Assembly: GCA_023430065.1 (NCBI GenBank)
Contig: JAEZCG010000242.1
Coordinates: 1 to 48,193 of the forward strand
From: Pseudomonadota bacterium
GTDB lineage: Bacteria > Pseudomonadota > Gammaproteobacteria > Burkholderiales > SHXO01
Direction: 5' to 3'
DNA: 48,193 nucleotides
Shown: positions 33,536-43,494 of the stretch, piece by piece
Layout: each line of letters starts with the position of its first letter
Position numbering within the stretch: position 1 is the stretch's first letter
Made by a program: the position numbers and the translations under genes
Notes under the pieces: model-generated
What the model saw: only the letters and a program-made list of their open reading frames with translations
Told to the model about the DNA's origin: nothing
Database searches by the model: none

Positions 33536-35557
33536 TCACCCGGCCCGCTCGCCGGCCCGCATGTCGAGCGCCACGGACAGGGTGGACGCTCCGGCGGGGA
33601 GGGTCCAGCGCAGATTCAGGGTCAGCGCCTGCATGATCTTCTCGAATCCCTCCTCGGACTGCGAGAGCGTGTGATGGGGCGCTGCGCTCAGCGCCGCGGG
33701 TGCGCTGCACATCAGTTCCACGCTGCCGCCGAGCACGCCGTCCTCCAGGCATAGCGTGGTCACCGACGGCAGCGCCAGCGCTTGTCCGAACCCGCCGAGC
33801 ACGCGCCCCTCGTATACGTAGCGACCGAGGAACCCGTCGCAGCTTGGCATCGCCAGATTGAGCTGCGTCTCGAACTGCACGTCCCCTTCGCACACGAACT
33901 CGTAGTGCACCAGCAGCCGGTCCTCGTGCACCCGATAGCACTTGCTCACCCGTACGCCGTCCGCTGCGGCGGCGAAGCGCGCCGCGGATTCCACCAGGCC
34001 CAGAAACCGGTACGCGGGCGCGCCTCCGAGCCCGGTCGGCCCCACGCGGTCCAGAAAGCACGCGCGGGGCCGTGCGTCCGCCTCCAGGGCGGCCGGCTCG
34101 ATCGCGTGCTTGAGATTCACGCGATCGTGGGCCGAGGCGATGCCGTCGTGGCGTGCCTGCGCCTGCGGCTGCAGATGCACCTTCCCGTAGTAGTGCTCCT
34201 GGCGGCGGCGCAGCGTATCGCCCAGGTTGTGGCGCAAGCGATAGGCGTCGAGCTCCACCACCGCAGCCTCGGCGTCACAGCGCACGATCGCCTGTACGTT
34301 CTCGTTGCGCACGAAGGCCCCGGCCACTCCATCCATGTCGACATCGGAGACCTCGTCGGCGGTCCGTGGCGTGGTGCGGTCGAGCAGCGCTTCGAGCTCC
34401 ACCAGCGCGGCGTATACGGCACGCCGCAGGTGGGGGAGGTAGAGGCCGCCGAACAGACCGTGCCAGTACGCGTCGTTGGCCTGAGCCCGGTACAGCAGGT
34501 CGAGCATCGCCGCGCTGCGCTGATCGGGCTGTAGCGCATTCACCCGCGCCGACAGCGACAGCATCCGCTTGTGCATCCAATTGGCTTCAGCGTAGCGCGT
34601 GAGGAAGTTCTTCCAGATCCCGCCGCGCAGGAAGGCCTTGTCCCGCTCGTAACGCTGCTCCGCCTTTGCCGCCTCCACCAGCGATGCATAGGCCCGCGCA
34701 TGATCCACCGGAAGCGTCCACTCGTTCATCTCGATGTAGGAGGCCGTCGGCAGATAGACGGTTCCCCGTGTGGCCTGCTCGTCCCGATACTCGTGAAAAT
34801 GCCGCGTAGCGATGTGCGGGGAGGCGAGCACGCCCTCGACGAAGGCGGACAGCCATCCCTTTGCGTACACCCACTCGTAGGTTTCCGGCCAGATGCCGAA
34901 CTTCTCGATGTCGTCGAAGTACACCGCTGCCGGGCTCGCGCCGTGGGCGGCATCCTGCTGCGCCTCGATGAAGCGCACCGCATCGTGCGCCGGCGCGAAG
35001 GGCACGCGATAGCGCAGCGCCTCCGAGATCGGGAACAGGTCGAGGCGCCGTCCATCCTCCTCGGTGCTGTGATAGCCACGCAGTTCCGCCAGCGCCTTGC
35101 CCGCGCACAGGAAGTGATAGTCGTCGACCGTCACGTACTCGATGCCGACTGCGGCGAGCGAGGGCACCACGGTGCCCTCCCACACCCGCTCGGTGAGCCA
35201 GGCGCCGCGCGGACGCCGGCCCAGCAGTCTCTCGAGCCGGTCCGACAAGGCCCGCAGCTGGCCGATGCGATCGTGCGCCGGGATCGACGCGAGCACTGGT
35301 TCCATGTCTCCGCCGCCGAACAACTCGATCTGGCCTCGCTCGACCATCTCGCGCATCATGGCCAGTTCGGATGGGTGCCGATCGGCCAGGTACTGCAGCA
35401 ACCATCCGCTGAAGTGCACGGCGAACTTGAACGCCGGGTAGCGGTGCATGGTGTGAATGAACGGACGGTAGCAGCGCGCGTGCGCCCGTTCGAGAACCTC
35501 GGGGAAATTCCCGGCGGGCTGGTGCGCGTGCACGCCCAGGAGAAGCGAGACGGTCAA
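33536..35557 (-). CDS. GH57 alpha-amylase/4-alpha-glucanotransferase with DUF1925/1926-type C-terminal domains
   Basis: A 673-residue protein resembling the Thermococcus litoralis 4-alpha-glucanotransferase. The GH57 motifs are HAHQP near the start, a GGGDMEPVLASIPAHDR block, the nucleophile Glu in AWLTERVWE and the acid/base Asp in YFDDIEKFGIWPE. A helical domain and a large beta-sandwich (DUF1926-like) follow. It would cleave or transfer alpha-1,4-glucan chains in glycogen turnover. No ATG fits; TTG 35557 is the only plausible start after the end of the upstream gene and gives the expected N-terminus. No good ribosome site is visible, so the start is uncertain. Confidence 0.87.
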   Translation of the reverse strand: MTVSLLLGVHAHQPAGNFPEVLERAHARCYRPFIHTMHRYPAFKFAVHFSGWLLQYLADRHPSELAMMREMVERGQIELFGGGDMEPVLASIPAHDRIGQLRALSDRLERLLGRRPRGAWLTERVWEGTVVPSLAAVGIEYVTVDDYHFLCAGKALAELRGYHSTEEDGRRLDLFPISEALRYRVPFAPAHDAVRFIEAQQDAAHGASPAAVYFDDIEKFGIWPETYEWVYAKGWLSAFVEGVLASPHIATRHFHEYRDEQATRGTVYLPTASYIEMNEWTLPVDHARAYASLVEAAKAEQRYERDKAFLRGGIWKNFLTRYAEANWMHKRMLSLSARVNALQPDQRSAAMLDLLYRAQANDAYWHGLFGGLYLPHLRRAVYAALVELEALLDRTTPRTADEVSDVDMDGVAGAFVRNENVQAIVRCDAEAAVVELDAYRLRHNLGDTLRRRQEHYYGKVHLQPQAQARHDGIASAHDRVNLKHAIEPAALEADARPRACFLDRVGPTGLGGAPAYRFLGLVESAARFAAAADGVRVSKCYRVHEDRLLVHYEFVCEGDVQFETQLNLAMPSCDGFLGRYVYEGRVLGGFGQALALPSVTTLCLEDGVLGGSVELMCSAPAALSAAPHHTLSQSEEGFEKIMQALTLNLRWTLPAGASTLSVALDMRAGERAG

Positions 35558-35606
35558 TTCGATGTACCGGAGGGAGGTGGGAACGTCGCGCGCTGCAGCG
35601 CTGCAC

Positions 35607-37310
35607 TCAAGCCGCGCGGCGCATCGCGTTGTGCGTCTGCGCGTGCGTTGCGCCGAGGCTGACCGGCTCGTCCAGCTGGGCGGGAGGCACGAGCTTGAGC
35701 AGGCGGTAGAGATTGGCGAGGTAAGCACGGAACAGGCGGTCGAAGCCGCGCACCGACTCGGCCGGGTTGTAGTCGCCGAACCACCAGAACCAGTCCGAAC
35801 CCTCGCATGCGGCCAGCTGGGGGGCCGCCGCGGCCGCCTCGGCTTCGCTCAGGCGTCCGCTCGCCAGCACCAGGTCGTAGCTCTGCTTGGCGCTCACGAG
35901 CAGCTCCCACGCGCGGTTCTTGTCGGCGGAGCCGATCCACGTTGCAAGGTTGCCGAACACCCAGCTTCCGGTGACCATCGCCGGGAGCCGATTGGCCTCG
36001 CTCGCGTGGCGGGGATCGTTCGTCACCTCGGAGCAGGTGGCGGTCCGGATCGACGGATGCGAGCCGAGCGCCTGGTACAGGCTGCTGAGGAAGTAGTAGC
36101 CGTTGTAGGGGTAGTACTCCCAGGCGTTCTCTCCATCCAGCATCACGCACACCACAGGGGTTTCGCCGGCGCCTGATGTCGCACGGATCGCCTCGAGGTG
36201 CCGAACGAAGTCGGCCGCCGCGTCGTTGCCGCGCCAGTCCTTGTACTCGAAGCCGATCAGGTCGGACAGCCGGTCGTCGCGGAAGAAGCAGGTCAGCGGC
36301 GCCGGTCCCGAGCCCACGCGGTACGGGCGGTACAGTGCCTGTTCGCGCGATCCTGTGGGCAGGTTCGACTTGCGCAACGAGTTGAGCAGCACGGCCTCGC
36401 CGCTGGCGCACCAGGCGATGCCCTCTTGCGCCAGCAGATCGCAGAACGGCAGCGAGACCGCGCCTTCGGCCGGCCACATGCCCGCAGCCGGCGCACCGAA
36501 GCGGCGCGCATGGCTCGACTGCGCCTCGCGCACGTGCCAGACGAGGCGCGTCCGGCCGCCGGGATAGGCGTGCACGCGCGGAAAGGGCGCATCGGGCATC
36601 GCTTCGCGCGCGCTGTCGAACTCCAGCAGCAGCGGGCCGATGGGGTGATAGTAGGGCGTGGTCGATAGCTCGACCTGTCCCGACTGCGCCAGCCGCCGGT
36701 AGCGGTCCACGGTGCCGCTCACCACTTCCGCGACCAGAGCGAACAATGCGCGGCGCTGCGCGAGACTGAAGCCGGCGCCCTGCGTCATCAGCTGCACCAC
36801 CAGTTCCCGTTCCCGGCGCAGCGTCTCGCCGGTCCAGGCGAGGTGGTACCAGGTGACGAGATCGGACAGATACTGTCCGGACAGGTAGCGCGCGTGCTCC
36901 GCGCCCTGCGCGGCGACGAAGTCGTACAGGTCGCGCAGGCGCTTGTACGGTGCGAACGGTTCGACCATCTTCGAATGATTGGAGCGGAAGCACTGGTCGA
37001 GCAGGAGCTGGCGCTCCTCCTCGCCGATGCCGTCGAGATCCTCGTGCACCAGCAGGCGCAGCAGCGGGTCGCGCAGCCTCGATGTGGCGAACTGGTCTGC
37101 GTAGTCCTCGAGCTGGTCGAGCAGGATCGGCACGAGGTTGACCACCGCCCTGACGCCCGGGTGCGCCTCCAGGTGCGCGGCCATGTCGCTGTAATCCTTG
37201 AGCGCATGCAGATACACCCAGGGCTGCTTGAACTCGCCGCTGTTGTGGTCGCGGAAGTCGGGCTGGTGCATGTGCCACAGGAGGATCAATTGGAGCGTTT
37301 CGGCGCTCAT
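35607..37310 (-). CDS. GH57 family glycoside hydrolase (alpha-amylase/amylopullulanase-type)
   Basis: A 567-residue GH57 protein. Motif 1 is LLWHMHQPDFRD near the start. A long helical insert comes next, then GMWPAEGAVS with the predicted nucleophile Glu and CVMLDGENAWEYYPYNG with the second catalytic residue. The C-terminal WFWWFGDYNPAES block is typical of this subfamily. It acts on alpha-glucans, probably storage glycogen. ATG 37310 is 17 bases after glgC. Two different GH57 enzymes in one operon suggest a division into hydrolysis and chain transfer. No GH13 branching enzyme, GlgX or GlgP is in this window. Confidence 0.88.
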   Translation of the reverse strand: MSAETLQLILLWHMHQPDFRDHNSGEFKQPWVYLHALKDYSDMAAHLEAHPGVRAVVNLVPILLDQLEDYADQFATSRLRDPLLRLLVHEDLDGIGEEERQLLLDQCFRSNHSKMVEPFAPYKRLRDLYDFVAAQGAEHARYLSGQYLSDLVTWYHLAWTGETLRRERELVVQLMTQGAGFSLAQRRALFALVAEVVSGTVDRYRRLAQSGQVELSTTPYYHPIGPLLLEFDSAREAMPDAPFPRVHAYPGGRTRLVWHVREAQSSHARRFGAPAAGMWPAEGAVSLPFCDLLAQEGIAWCASGEAVLLNSLRKSNLPTGSREQALYRPYRVGSGPAPLTCFFRDDRLSDLIGFEYKDWRGNDAAADFVRHLEAIRATSGAGETPVVCVMLDGENAWEYYPYNGYYFLSSLYQALGSHPSIRTATCSEVTNDPRHASEANRLPAMVTGSWVFGNLATWIGSADKNRAWELLVSAKQSYDLVLASGRLSEAEAAAAAPQLAACEGSDWFWWFGDYNPAESVRGFDRLFRAYLANLYRLLKLVPPAQLDEPVSLGATHAQTHNAMRRAA

Positions 37311-37327
37311 GACGTCGGTCTATGCGG

Positions 37328-38635
37328 TCAGTGGTGGAAGTGGATCTTCTGGCCGAGCATGTCGGGGGTGATCAGGGTGACGCCGCTTTCGGTGACGTGG
37401 AAGCGGCGACGGTCCTCGTCCGGATCGAAGCCTGCCTGGAATCCCTCCGGCAGCACACAGCCCTTGTCGATGACCGCGCGGCGCATCTTCACATGCCGGT
37501 TGACCACGACGTCGGGCAGGAGCACCGCGTCCTCCACGCTGCAGTAGCTGTGCACGCGCACGTTGGAGAAGAGCAGCGAGCGCTTCACCGCCGAACCGCT
37601 GATGATGCAGCCGCCGGAGACCATCGAGTCGAGCGCCATGCCGCGGCGGCCATCGTCGTCGAAGACGAACTTGGCCGGGGGCAACTGCTCCTGGTAGGTC
37701 CAGATCGGCCACACATCATCGTAGAGCGAGAGTTCGGGCGTCACGTGCACCAGGTCGATGTTCGCCTCGTAGTACGCGTCCACAGTCCCCACGTCGCGCC
37801 AGTACGAGCGGCCCTCGTTCATTCCCACGCAGCTGTCCTGGAAGCGGTGCGCGAACACGCGGTAGCGCGGCACCAGGTGAGGCAGGAGGTCCTTGCCGAA
37901 GTCGTGGCTCGAGCCCGGCTCGTCGGAATCGCGTGTGACCTGCTCGTACAGGAACTTGGCGTTGAACACGTAGATACCCATGCTCGCCAGCGCGCGATCC
38001 GGGTCGCCCGGAATCGCGTCCGGTTGCGCCGGCTTCTCCTTGAAGGCGCGCACGCGCATGTCCTCGTCCACACCGATCACCCCGAAACTGCGCGCGTCGC
38101 GCAGCGGGACCTCGATGCAGCCCACGGTGACGTCGGCCTGCTTGGACACGTGATAGGCGAGCATGCGTCCGTAATCCATCTTGTAGACGTGGTCGCCGGC
38201 CAGAACGAGCACGTACTCGGGCTCGTTGCTCTTGATGATGTCCAGATTCTGGAACACCGCGTCGGCGGTGCCCAGGTACCACTGGTCCTCTGCCACCCGC
38301 TGGGAAGCGGGCAGCAGGTCGACGAACTCCTTGAGCCGGCCGTCCAGGAAGCTCCACCCGCGCTGAACATGCCTGATCAGGCTGTGCGATTTGTACTGCG
38401 TGGCGATTCCGATGCGGCGGATGCCCGAGTTGACGCAGTTCGACAGGGGAAAGTCGATGATGCGGAACTTTCCGCCAAAGGGTACCGCCGGCTTGGCGCG
38501 CCAGTCGGTCAGCTGCATCAGCCGGCTGCCGCGCCCGCCCGCGAGGATCAGGGCGTAGGTACTGTTGGTGAGCAGGCTGACGAAACGCACGTCGGGATTG
38601 ACGTTCCGGGCCAGGGGAGTGTCTGGGTCTGCCAT
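37328..38635 (-). CDS. glgC: Glucose-1-phosphate adenylyltransferase (ADP-glucose pyrophosphorylase)
   Basis: A 435-residue enzyme of normal GlgC length that makes ADP-glucose from glucose-1-phosphate and ATP, the committed step of glycogen synthesis. It shows the nucleotide-binding start [11 protein letters not shown] with [27 protein letters not shown], the catalytic-site block [11 protein letters not shown], sugar-phosphate residues in FKEKP and [11 protein letters not shown], and a left-handed beta-helix C-terminus. It leads the minus-strand operon with two GH57 enzymes and is divergent from glgA. GAGG precedes ATG 38635. Confidence 0.96.
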   Translation of the reverse strand: MADPDTPLARNVNPDVRFVSLLTNSTYALILAGGRGSRLMQLTDWRAKPAVPFGGKFRIIDFPLSNCVNSGIRRIGIATQYKSHSLIRHVQRGWSFLDGRLKEFVDLLPASQRVAEDQWYLGTADAVFQNLDIIKSNEPEYVLVLAGDHVYKMDYGRMLAYHVSKQADVTVGCIEVPLRDARSFGVIGVDEDMRVRAFKEKPAQPDAIPGDPDRALASMGIYVFNAKFLYEQVTRDSDEPGSSHDFGKDLLPHLVPRYRVFAHRFQDSCVGMNEGRSYWRDVGTVDAYYEANIDLVHVTPELSLYDDVWPIWTYQEQLPPAKFVFDDDGRRGMALDSMVSGGCIISGSAVKRSLLFSNVRVHSYCSVEDAVLLPDVVVNRHVKMRRAVIDKGCVLPEGFQAGFDPDEDRRRFHVTESGVTLITPDMLGQKIHFHH

Positions 38636-39232
38636 CGCGCTGCCTCGAGATCGGTCCGGTCCAATTGTGGAGCAGGAAGTGCTTCCCGGACTTGATGCGA
38701 GTCAATCCCTGCAGCGGCCCGACGTTTCCTCGAACCATGAAAATAAATGGGAATTTGCGACCCACCATCCTATAATACGGAGCCTGACGGGCGCGCGCCA
38801 CCAGTTTCGTTCGCGCCGATTGCCTTCGCTCCGGGCGTGCCGCGTGGCCGCCGGGACGATCCGGCCGCAGCGGTCGTGTCCCGCCCCGTGTCCAGTGCTC
38901 CCGCCGATGAATTCCCGTTCGACTTCCCCCGGCGCCATGCCCGTCGAGCTGCTGCTCGCGGCGCGCCTGCACGACCGCTTCGCGGTGCCGGGTCTGCATT
39001 CGCATGGACGCGGCCGGCGGTTGCGTGTGTCCGCGGCCTACCGCATCGGCCTGTCGATTGCAGGGCGTTTCGCCGGGATCCTCGATAGCGATTCCTCGCG
39101 CTGCGCCGGGAGCAACCCCGGTGGCGCCGGGGGCGTGCCCGCCGAACCGCGTCCCTGGATGGGCCTGTCCCATTGCGCTGCGATCACGCTACCGCCGCTT
39201 GCCGGCGTCGATCTCACCCCGGAGCCTGCCTG
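38636..39232. other. Long divergent glgC-glgA spacer with possible small ORF
   Basis: A 597-base spacer. A perfect TATAAT on the plus strand (38771-38776) could be the -10 for glgA, but no good -35 is at 15-19 bp. On that reading the glgA leader would be about 450 bases. An open frame from ATG 38907 to TGA 39233 (108 residues, starting MNSRSTSPGAMPVELLLAAR) overlaps the glgA ATG as TGATG. That arrangement could couple translation, but it has no ribosome site and no recognised domain, so I treat it as doubtful. Confidence 0.35.
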
Positions 39233-40708
39233 ATGCCTGCCAAGCGCAAACTGTCCGTGCTGTTCGTCACCTCCGAATCCGCACCTCTGGTCAAGACCGG
39301 TGGCCTCGCCGACGTGAGCGGCTCGCTCCCCGCGGCACTCATGGGGCAGGGCGCCGAGGTGCGCGTGCTGATGCCGGGCTACCCGGCCGTCATGGAGGGC
39401 GTCAAGGCCAAGGGTCGTCTCGCCACCCTGCCCTCGATGGGCGAGCTGCCCGGCTGTCAGCTGCTGGCCGGCAAGCTGCCGGGGGGAGTACCGCTGCTCA
39501 TCGTCGACTGCCCGGCGCTCTACAAGCGTCCCGGCGGGCCCTACCAGGACATCACGGGGAAGGACTGGACCGACAACGACCTGCGTTTCGGTCTGCTGTG
39601 CCATGTCGCGGCGCTTCTGGCCAGTTCCCACTCGCCGATCGGCTGGCGTCCCCGCATCCTGCACTGCAACGACTGGCAGGCGGGACTCGCACCCGCCTAT
39701 CTGCACTTCATGCCGGGCGAGAAGGCGCGCACGGTGATGACCATCCACAACCTGGCCTACCAGGGTGTGTACCCGGCGGTGACACTCAGCCGCCTGGGCT
39801 TGCCGCCGTCCGCGTTCAGCACGGACGGGGTCGAGTACTACGGCAACCTCTCCTTCCTGAAAGGCGGCCTGCACTACGCCGACCACCTCACCACGGTCAG
39901 CCCCAACTACGCGCAGGAGATCCAGCGCGAGCCGCTGGGGATGGGCATGCAGGGGCTGCTCGCGCACCGCGCGCACCAGCTCACCGGGATCCTCAACGGC
40001 ATCGACACCGATGCCTGGGATCCGGAATCCGACCCGTACATCGCCAAGTACTACAACTCGACGCGGCTTCCCATGAAGCTGGAAAACAAGCGCGCGCTGC
40101 AATCGCGCCTCGGGCTGCAGCAGCACGACGACGTTGCGTTGGTCGGCACGGTCGGGCGATTCACGCACCAGAAAGGATTCGACCTGATCCTCGAATGCGC
40201 GCAGGCGCTGATCAAGCTTCCCGTGCAGTTGGCGATCCTTGGCTCCGGCGACGCGCCGCTCCAGGACGCGTTCCTGCAGCTGGCGCGCGCCCACCCCGGC
40301 AAGGTCGGGGTGCAGGTCGGGTACGACGAGAGTCTGGCGCATCAGATCGAGGCGGGTGCAGACATCTTTCTCATGCCTTCGCGCTTCGAGCCCTGCGGAC
40401 TGAACCAGATGTACAGCCAGCGCTATGGCACGCCCCCGGTGGTGCATGCGACCGGCGGACTGGTCGATTCGGTTGTGGATTGCACTGCGAAGAGCGTGGC
40501 GGACAAGAGCGCGACCGGCTTCCTGTTCTCGCCGATGACGCCCGAGGCGCTGCTCACCGGGGTGGGGCGCGCACTTGCCGCCTGGCGCGACAAGAAGCTC
40601 TGGCGTCAGCTGCAGAAGAACGGCATGGCGCGTGACTTCAGCTGGGACGCCAGCGCACAGCGCTACGTGGCGTTGTACGAGTCGCTGGTTGCGGTGCAAG
40701 CGGCGTGA
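39233..40708 (+). CDS. glgA: Glycogen synthase (ADP-glucose-dependent)
   Basis: A 491-residue GT5 enzyme of normal length. The ADP-glucose-binding KTGGLADVSGSLP lies at about residues 21-33. TIHNLAYQG and the C-terminal catalytic block FLMPSRFEPCGLNQMYSQRYGTPP with the conserved Glu are present. It elongates alpha-1,4-glucan using the product of the divergent glgC. ATG 39233 overlaps the stop of a doubtful upstream frame. The last codon is 75 bases before the lar operon. Confidence 0.96.
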   Translation: MPAKRKLSVLFVTSESAPLVKTGGLADVSGSLPAALMGQGAEVRVLMPGYPAVMEGVKAKGRLATLPSMGELPGCQLLAGKLPGGVPLLIVDCPALYKRPGGPYQDITGKDWTDNDLRFGLLCHVAALLASSHSPIGWRPRILHCNDWQAGLAPAYLHFMPGEKARTVMTIHNLAYQGVYPAVTLSRLGLPPSAFSTDGVEYYGNLSFLKGGLHYADHLTTVSPNYAQEIQREPLGMGMQGLLAHRAHQLTGILNGIDTDAWDPESDPYIAKYYNSTRLPMKLENKRALQSRLGLQQHDDVALVGTVGRFTHQKGFDLILECAQALIKLPVQLAILGSGDAPLQDAFLQLARAHPGKVGVQVGYDESLAHQIEAGADIFLMPSRFEPCGLNQMYSQRYGTPPVVHATGGLVDSVVDCTAKSVADKSATGFLFSPMTPEALLTGVGRALAAWRDKKLWRQLQKNGMARDFSWDASAQRYVALYESLVAVQAA

Positions 40709-40749
40709 GCATGGCCGGGGCCGCACGCGCCCGGCTGCGCCGTTGCGAG

Positions 40750-40755
40750 TAGAAT
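40750..40755 (+). promoter_or_regulatory. Possible -10 box of the lar operon
   Basis: TAGAAT lies 28 bases upstream of the larA start, in the short gap after glgA, followed by a good GGAGGAGAG ribosome site. No matching -35 at 17 bp was found, so an activator may be needed, or the operon may be read from glgA. Confidence 0.35.
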
Positions 40756-40783
40756 TCTCTGCTTCCTGGAGGAGAGACATCCC

Positions 40784-42106
40784 ATGATCGGCGATCGTAT
40801 CGAAGTCAACATCGCGGGCGGCCTGGACATCCCCCTGCCCCGCATGGTCCACATCCGGCAGAAGTTCCCCACCCCCAAGGTGGGATCTGTCAGCGATTCG
40901 ATCGCCGAGCAGTTCAAGCGTCCGGAGGTGCGGGCCAAGGTGAAACCCGGAATGTCGATTGCCGTGGGCTGCGGCAGCCGCGGCATCGCCAACATCGCCG
41001 AGGCAGCCAAGCAGGTCATCGCAGAGTTGAAGGCGCTGGGCGCGAAGCCGTTCATCTTCCCCGCCATGGGCAGCCATGGCGGCGCCACTGCGGAAGGCCA
41101 GCGCGAGGTGCTGGAGGGCTACGGCATCACCGAGAGCTATGTCGGATGTCCGATCCACTCGCAGATGGACGTGGTGGAGTTGGGCCAGGTGGACGGCATG
41201 CCGGTCTACATGGACAAGCTCGCCGCTGCCGCGGACGGCGTCGTGGTGCTGTGCCGCATCAAGCCGCACACCAATTTCCGCGCGCCGATCGAGAGCGGCA
41301 TCGTGAAGATGCTCACCATCGGGATGGGCAAGATCGTCGGCGCCAGCGAGCTGCACACCTACGGCATGGACAGCTTCGGCGAGCTGCTGCCGAAGGCGGC
41401 CCGCTTCATCATGTCCAAGAAGAACGTCCTGATGGGCATCGGCATGGTCGAGAACGCGGCCGACGAGACCGCGATCATCGAAGCGGTGCCCGCCGAGCAG
41501 ATCTTCGAGCGCGAGCCGGTGCTGCAGGCCAAGGCCAAGGAGTACATGCCGCGCATCTGCTTCGACGAAGTGGACGTGCTGATCGTCGAGCGCATCGGCA
41601 AGAACATCAGCGGCGCCGGCATGGATCCGAACATCACCGGCCGCAACAACCGCGGCATCGAGTGGAACATGAAGCCGCTCGTGAAGAAGATCGTCGTGCT
41701 CGGGCTCACCCCAGAGACGCACGGCAACGCCTGCGGTCTCGGCGCGGCGGACGTGACCACGATGCGGGCGTACAAGGACATGGACGTGGCCAAGACCTAC
41801 GCCAACATCATCGCGTCGACCTATCTCGACGGCGGCTGCGTTCCGATGATCATGAACACCGATCAGGAGGCCATTTCGCTGGCGGTCAAGTCCGTGGTCC
41901 GTGTCAAGCCGCAGGACTGCAGGATCGTGCGCATCCGCACCACGCTCGAACTGGTCGACATTCATGTGTCCGAGCCGCTGCTCGCCCAGGTGAAAGCGAA
42001 CCCTGCGCAATTCGAGATCGTCGGTGAACCGCAGGTAATGAAGTTCGACGCCAAGGGCACGCTGTACCCGATGCTCGGCACGATGCACGAGAACGCCCAC
42101 GCCTGA
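40784..42106 (+). CDS. larA: Nickel-dependent 2-hydroxyacid racemase/epimerase, LarA family
   Basis: A 440-residue LarA homologue. Residues that match the Lactobacillus plantarum enzyme by spacing are His98 (GSHGGAT), His162 (KPHTNF), Lys175 (the pincer-binding Lys, IVKMLTIG) and His191 (ELHTYG); Lys175 and His191 are 16 apart, as in LarA. These hold the nickel-pincer nucleotide and do hydride transfer. LarA homologues are now known to racemise or epimerise several 2-hydroxyacids, so lactate is only one possibility. All three cofactor genes follow. ATG 40784 has a strong GGAGGAGAG site. The D-2-hydroxyacid dehydrogenase at 21758-24682 could use its product. Confidence 0.9.
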   Translation: MIGDRIEVNIAGGLDIPLPRMVHIRQKFPTPKVGSVSDSIAEQFKRPEVRAKVKPGMSIAVGCGSRGIANIAEAAKQVIAELKALGAKPFIFPAMGSHGGATAEGQREVLEGYGITESYVGCPIHSQMDVVELGQVDGMPVYMDKLAAAADGVVVLCRIKPHTNFRAPIESGIVKMLTIGMGKIVGASELHTYGMDSFGELLPKAARFIMSKKNVLMGIGMVENAADETAIIEAVPAEQIFEREPVLQAKAKEYMPRICFDEVDVLIVERIGKNISGAGMDPNITGRNNRGIEWNMKPLVKKIVVLGLTPETHGNACGLGAADVTTMRAYKDMDVAKTYANIIASTYLDGGCVPMIMNTDQEAISLAVKSVVRVKPQDCRIVRIRTTLELVDIHVSEPLLAQVKANPAQFEIVGEPQVMKFDAKGTLYPMLGTMHENAHA

Positions 42107-42264
42107 AGGCGTCGGCACGGGAGATGGGGAAGACCGGGAAAGTCCTCGGCACTGTTCGGTAGTTGCGCCGACCGAAGGCCGATGCAAAGGGCGGGAGAGA
42201 GCGATCTCCTCCGACTCTGGGTCCCCAGCCCGTGCTGCTCCCCGTCCTGACTCTCCAGTCCCGC

Positions 42265-43494
42265 ATGCCTTCCACGCTCCACATCCACCTCGACGCGATC
42301 GGCGGCGTGGCCGGCGACATGTTCCTGGCCGCTGCGGTCGACGCGTTTCCTGAACTCGAACAGGATGTTCTCGCCGCGCAGCGCGCCGCGGGCCTGCCGC
42401 CCGAGGTCCAGTGCCGGTTCGTCGCGCACCGCGACGAGGTGCTGACCGGGCGGCGCTTCGAAGTGGACGATCCCCATGAGCACGCGCACCGCCACGCGCA
42501 TGTGCACGGTCATGCCCATCACCACGACGAGACGCCATTCGCGAGCATCCGCTCGAGCCTGGAGCATGCATCCCTGCACGCGGACGTACGCGCGCGCGCG
42601 CTCGACATGTTCTCGCGCCTGGCGCGGGTCGAGGGCGAAGTCCACGGCGTCCCGGCCGACCGCGTGAGCTTCCACGAGCTGGGTGGCTGGGACTCGATCG
42701 CGGACATCGTCGGAGCGGCCGTCGTGATCTCGCGGCTGGATGCCACGTGGAGCGTATCCACGCTTCCGCTCGGACGCGGCCGCGCCAAGACCGCTCACGG
42801 CTGGATTCCGTTGCCGGCGCCGGCAACCGCCCGGCTGCTGACCGGCTTCGAATTTCTGGATGACGGTCTCGACGGCGAACGGGTGACCCCCACGGGCGCG
42901 GCCATCCTCAGCCATCTCGGCGCGCGCCAGGAGACCGATGGAGTGCGCAGACGCTTGCGTGCCAACGGCTGCGGCTTCGGCACCAGGCGCTTTCCGGGGT
43001 TGAGCAACGTGCTGCGTCTAATGGCCTTCGAAGAGGCTGCACCGGCGTCCACCGGCAGCGAACGCGTGGCACTTCTGACGTTCGAGGTGGACGACCAGTC
43101 GCCCGAGGACCTCGCGATCGGTCTGGACCGCGTTCGGGAACTGCCGGGTGTGCTCGACGTTCTGCAGATGCCGGCTGTCGGCAAGAAAGGCCGGATGAGC
43201 GTGCACGTGCAGATCCTGGCCGCCGCCGAGGCCGCCGACCAGGCGACGCAGGCCGCGTTCGTCGAGACCAGCACGCTGGGCGTGCGCCGGCAGATGGTGG
43301 AGCGGCGCATTCTCGCGCGCGACGAGGTGCGCGTGCGTCTCGGTGAACGCACACTGCGGGTGAAGGTGGCCGCCCGCGGGGATCATGCGACGTCGAAAGT
43401 GGAAAGCGACGATTTGCGCGCCGTTGCGGGCGGGCGCGCCGGGCGCGAACGGGTGCGGCGCGCCGCCGAGGACGAGGAAGCAGAGAATGGGTGA
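42265..43494 (+). CDS. larC: Nickel insertase for the pincer cofactor, LarC
   Basis: A 409-residue LarC. It opens with HIHLDAIGGVAGDMFLAA. Residues 71-88 are a His-rich nickel-binding stretch (alternating His with Glu, Ala, Arg, Gly). RVSFHELGGWDSIADIVGAAV and TPTGAAIL follow, then the C-terminal LarC2 region (STLGVRRQMVERRIL). LarC inserts Ni into the dithio-pyridinium mononucleotide made by LarB and LarE. In L. plantarum the protein arises by a programmed frameshift between larC1 and larC2; here it is one continuous frame. ATG 42265 is 158 bases after larA. It overlaps larE by eight bases. Confidence 0.92.
   Translation: MPSTLHIHLDAIGGVAGDMFLAAAVDAFPELEQDVLAAQRAAGLPPEVQCRFVAHRDEVLTGRRFEVDDPHEHAHRHAHVHGHAHHHDETPFASIRSSLEHASLHADVRARALDMFSRLARVEGEVHGVPADRVSFHELGGWDSIADIVGAAVVISRLDATWSVSTLPLGRGRAKTAHGWIPLPAPATARLLTGFEFLDDGLDGERVTPTGAAILSHLGARQETDGVRRRLRANGCGFGTRRFPGLSNVLRLMAFEEAAPASTGSERVALLTFEVDDQSPEDLAIGLDRVRELPGVLDVLQMPAVGKKGRMSVHVQILAAAEAADQATQAAFVETSTLGVRRQMVERRILARDEVRVRLGERTLRVKVAARGDHATSKVESDDLRAVAGGRAGRERVRRAAEDEEAENG

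Noticed and set aside
39038-42826. A 1262-codon open frame on the minus strand opposite glgA and larA
   Set aside because: It is a GC-rich antisense shadow of well-recognised genes, is His/Arg-rich with no domain, and spans two genes.
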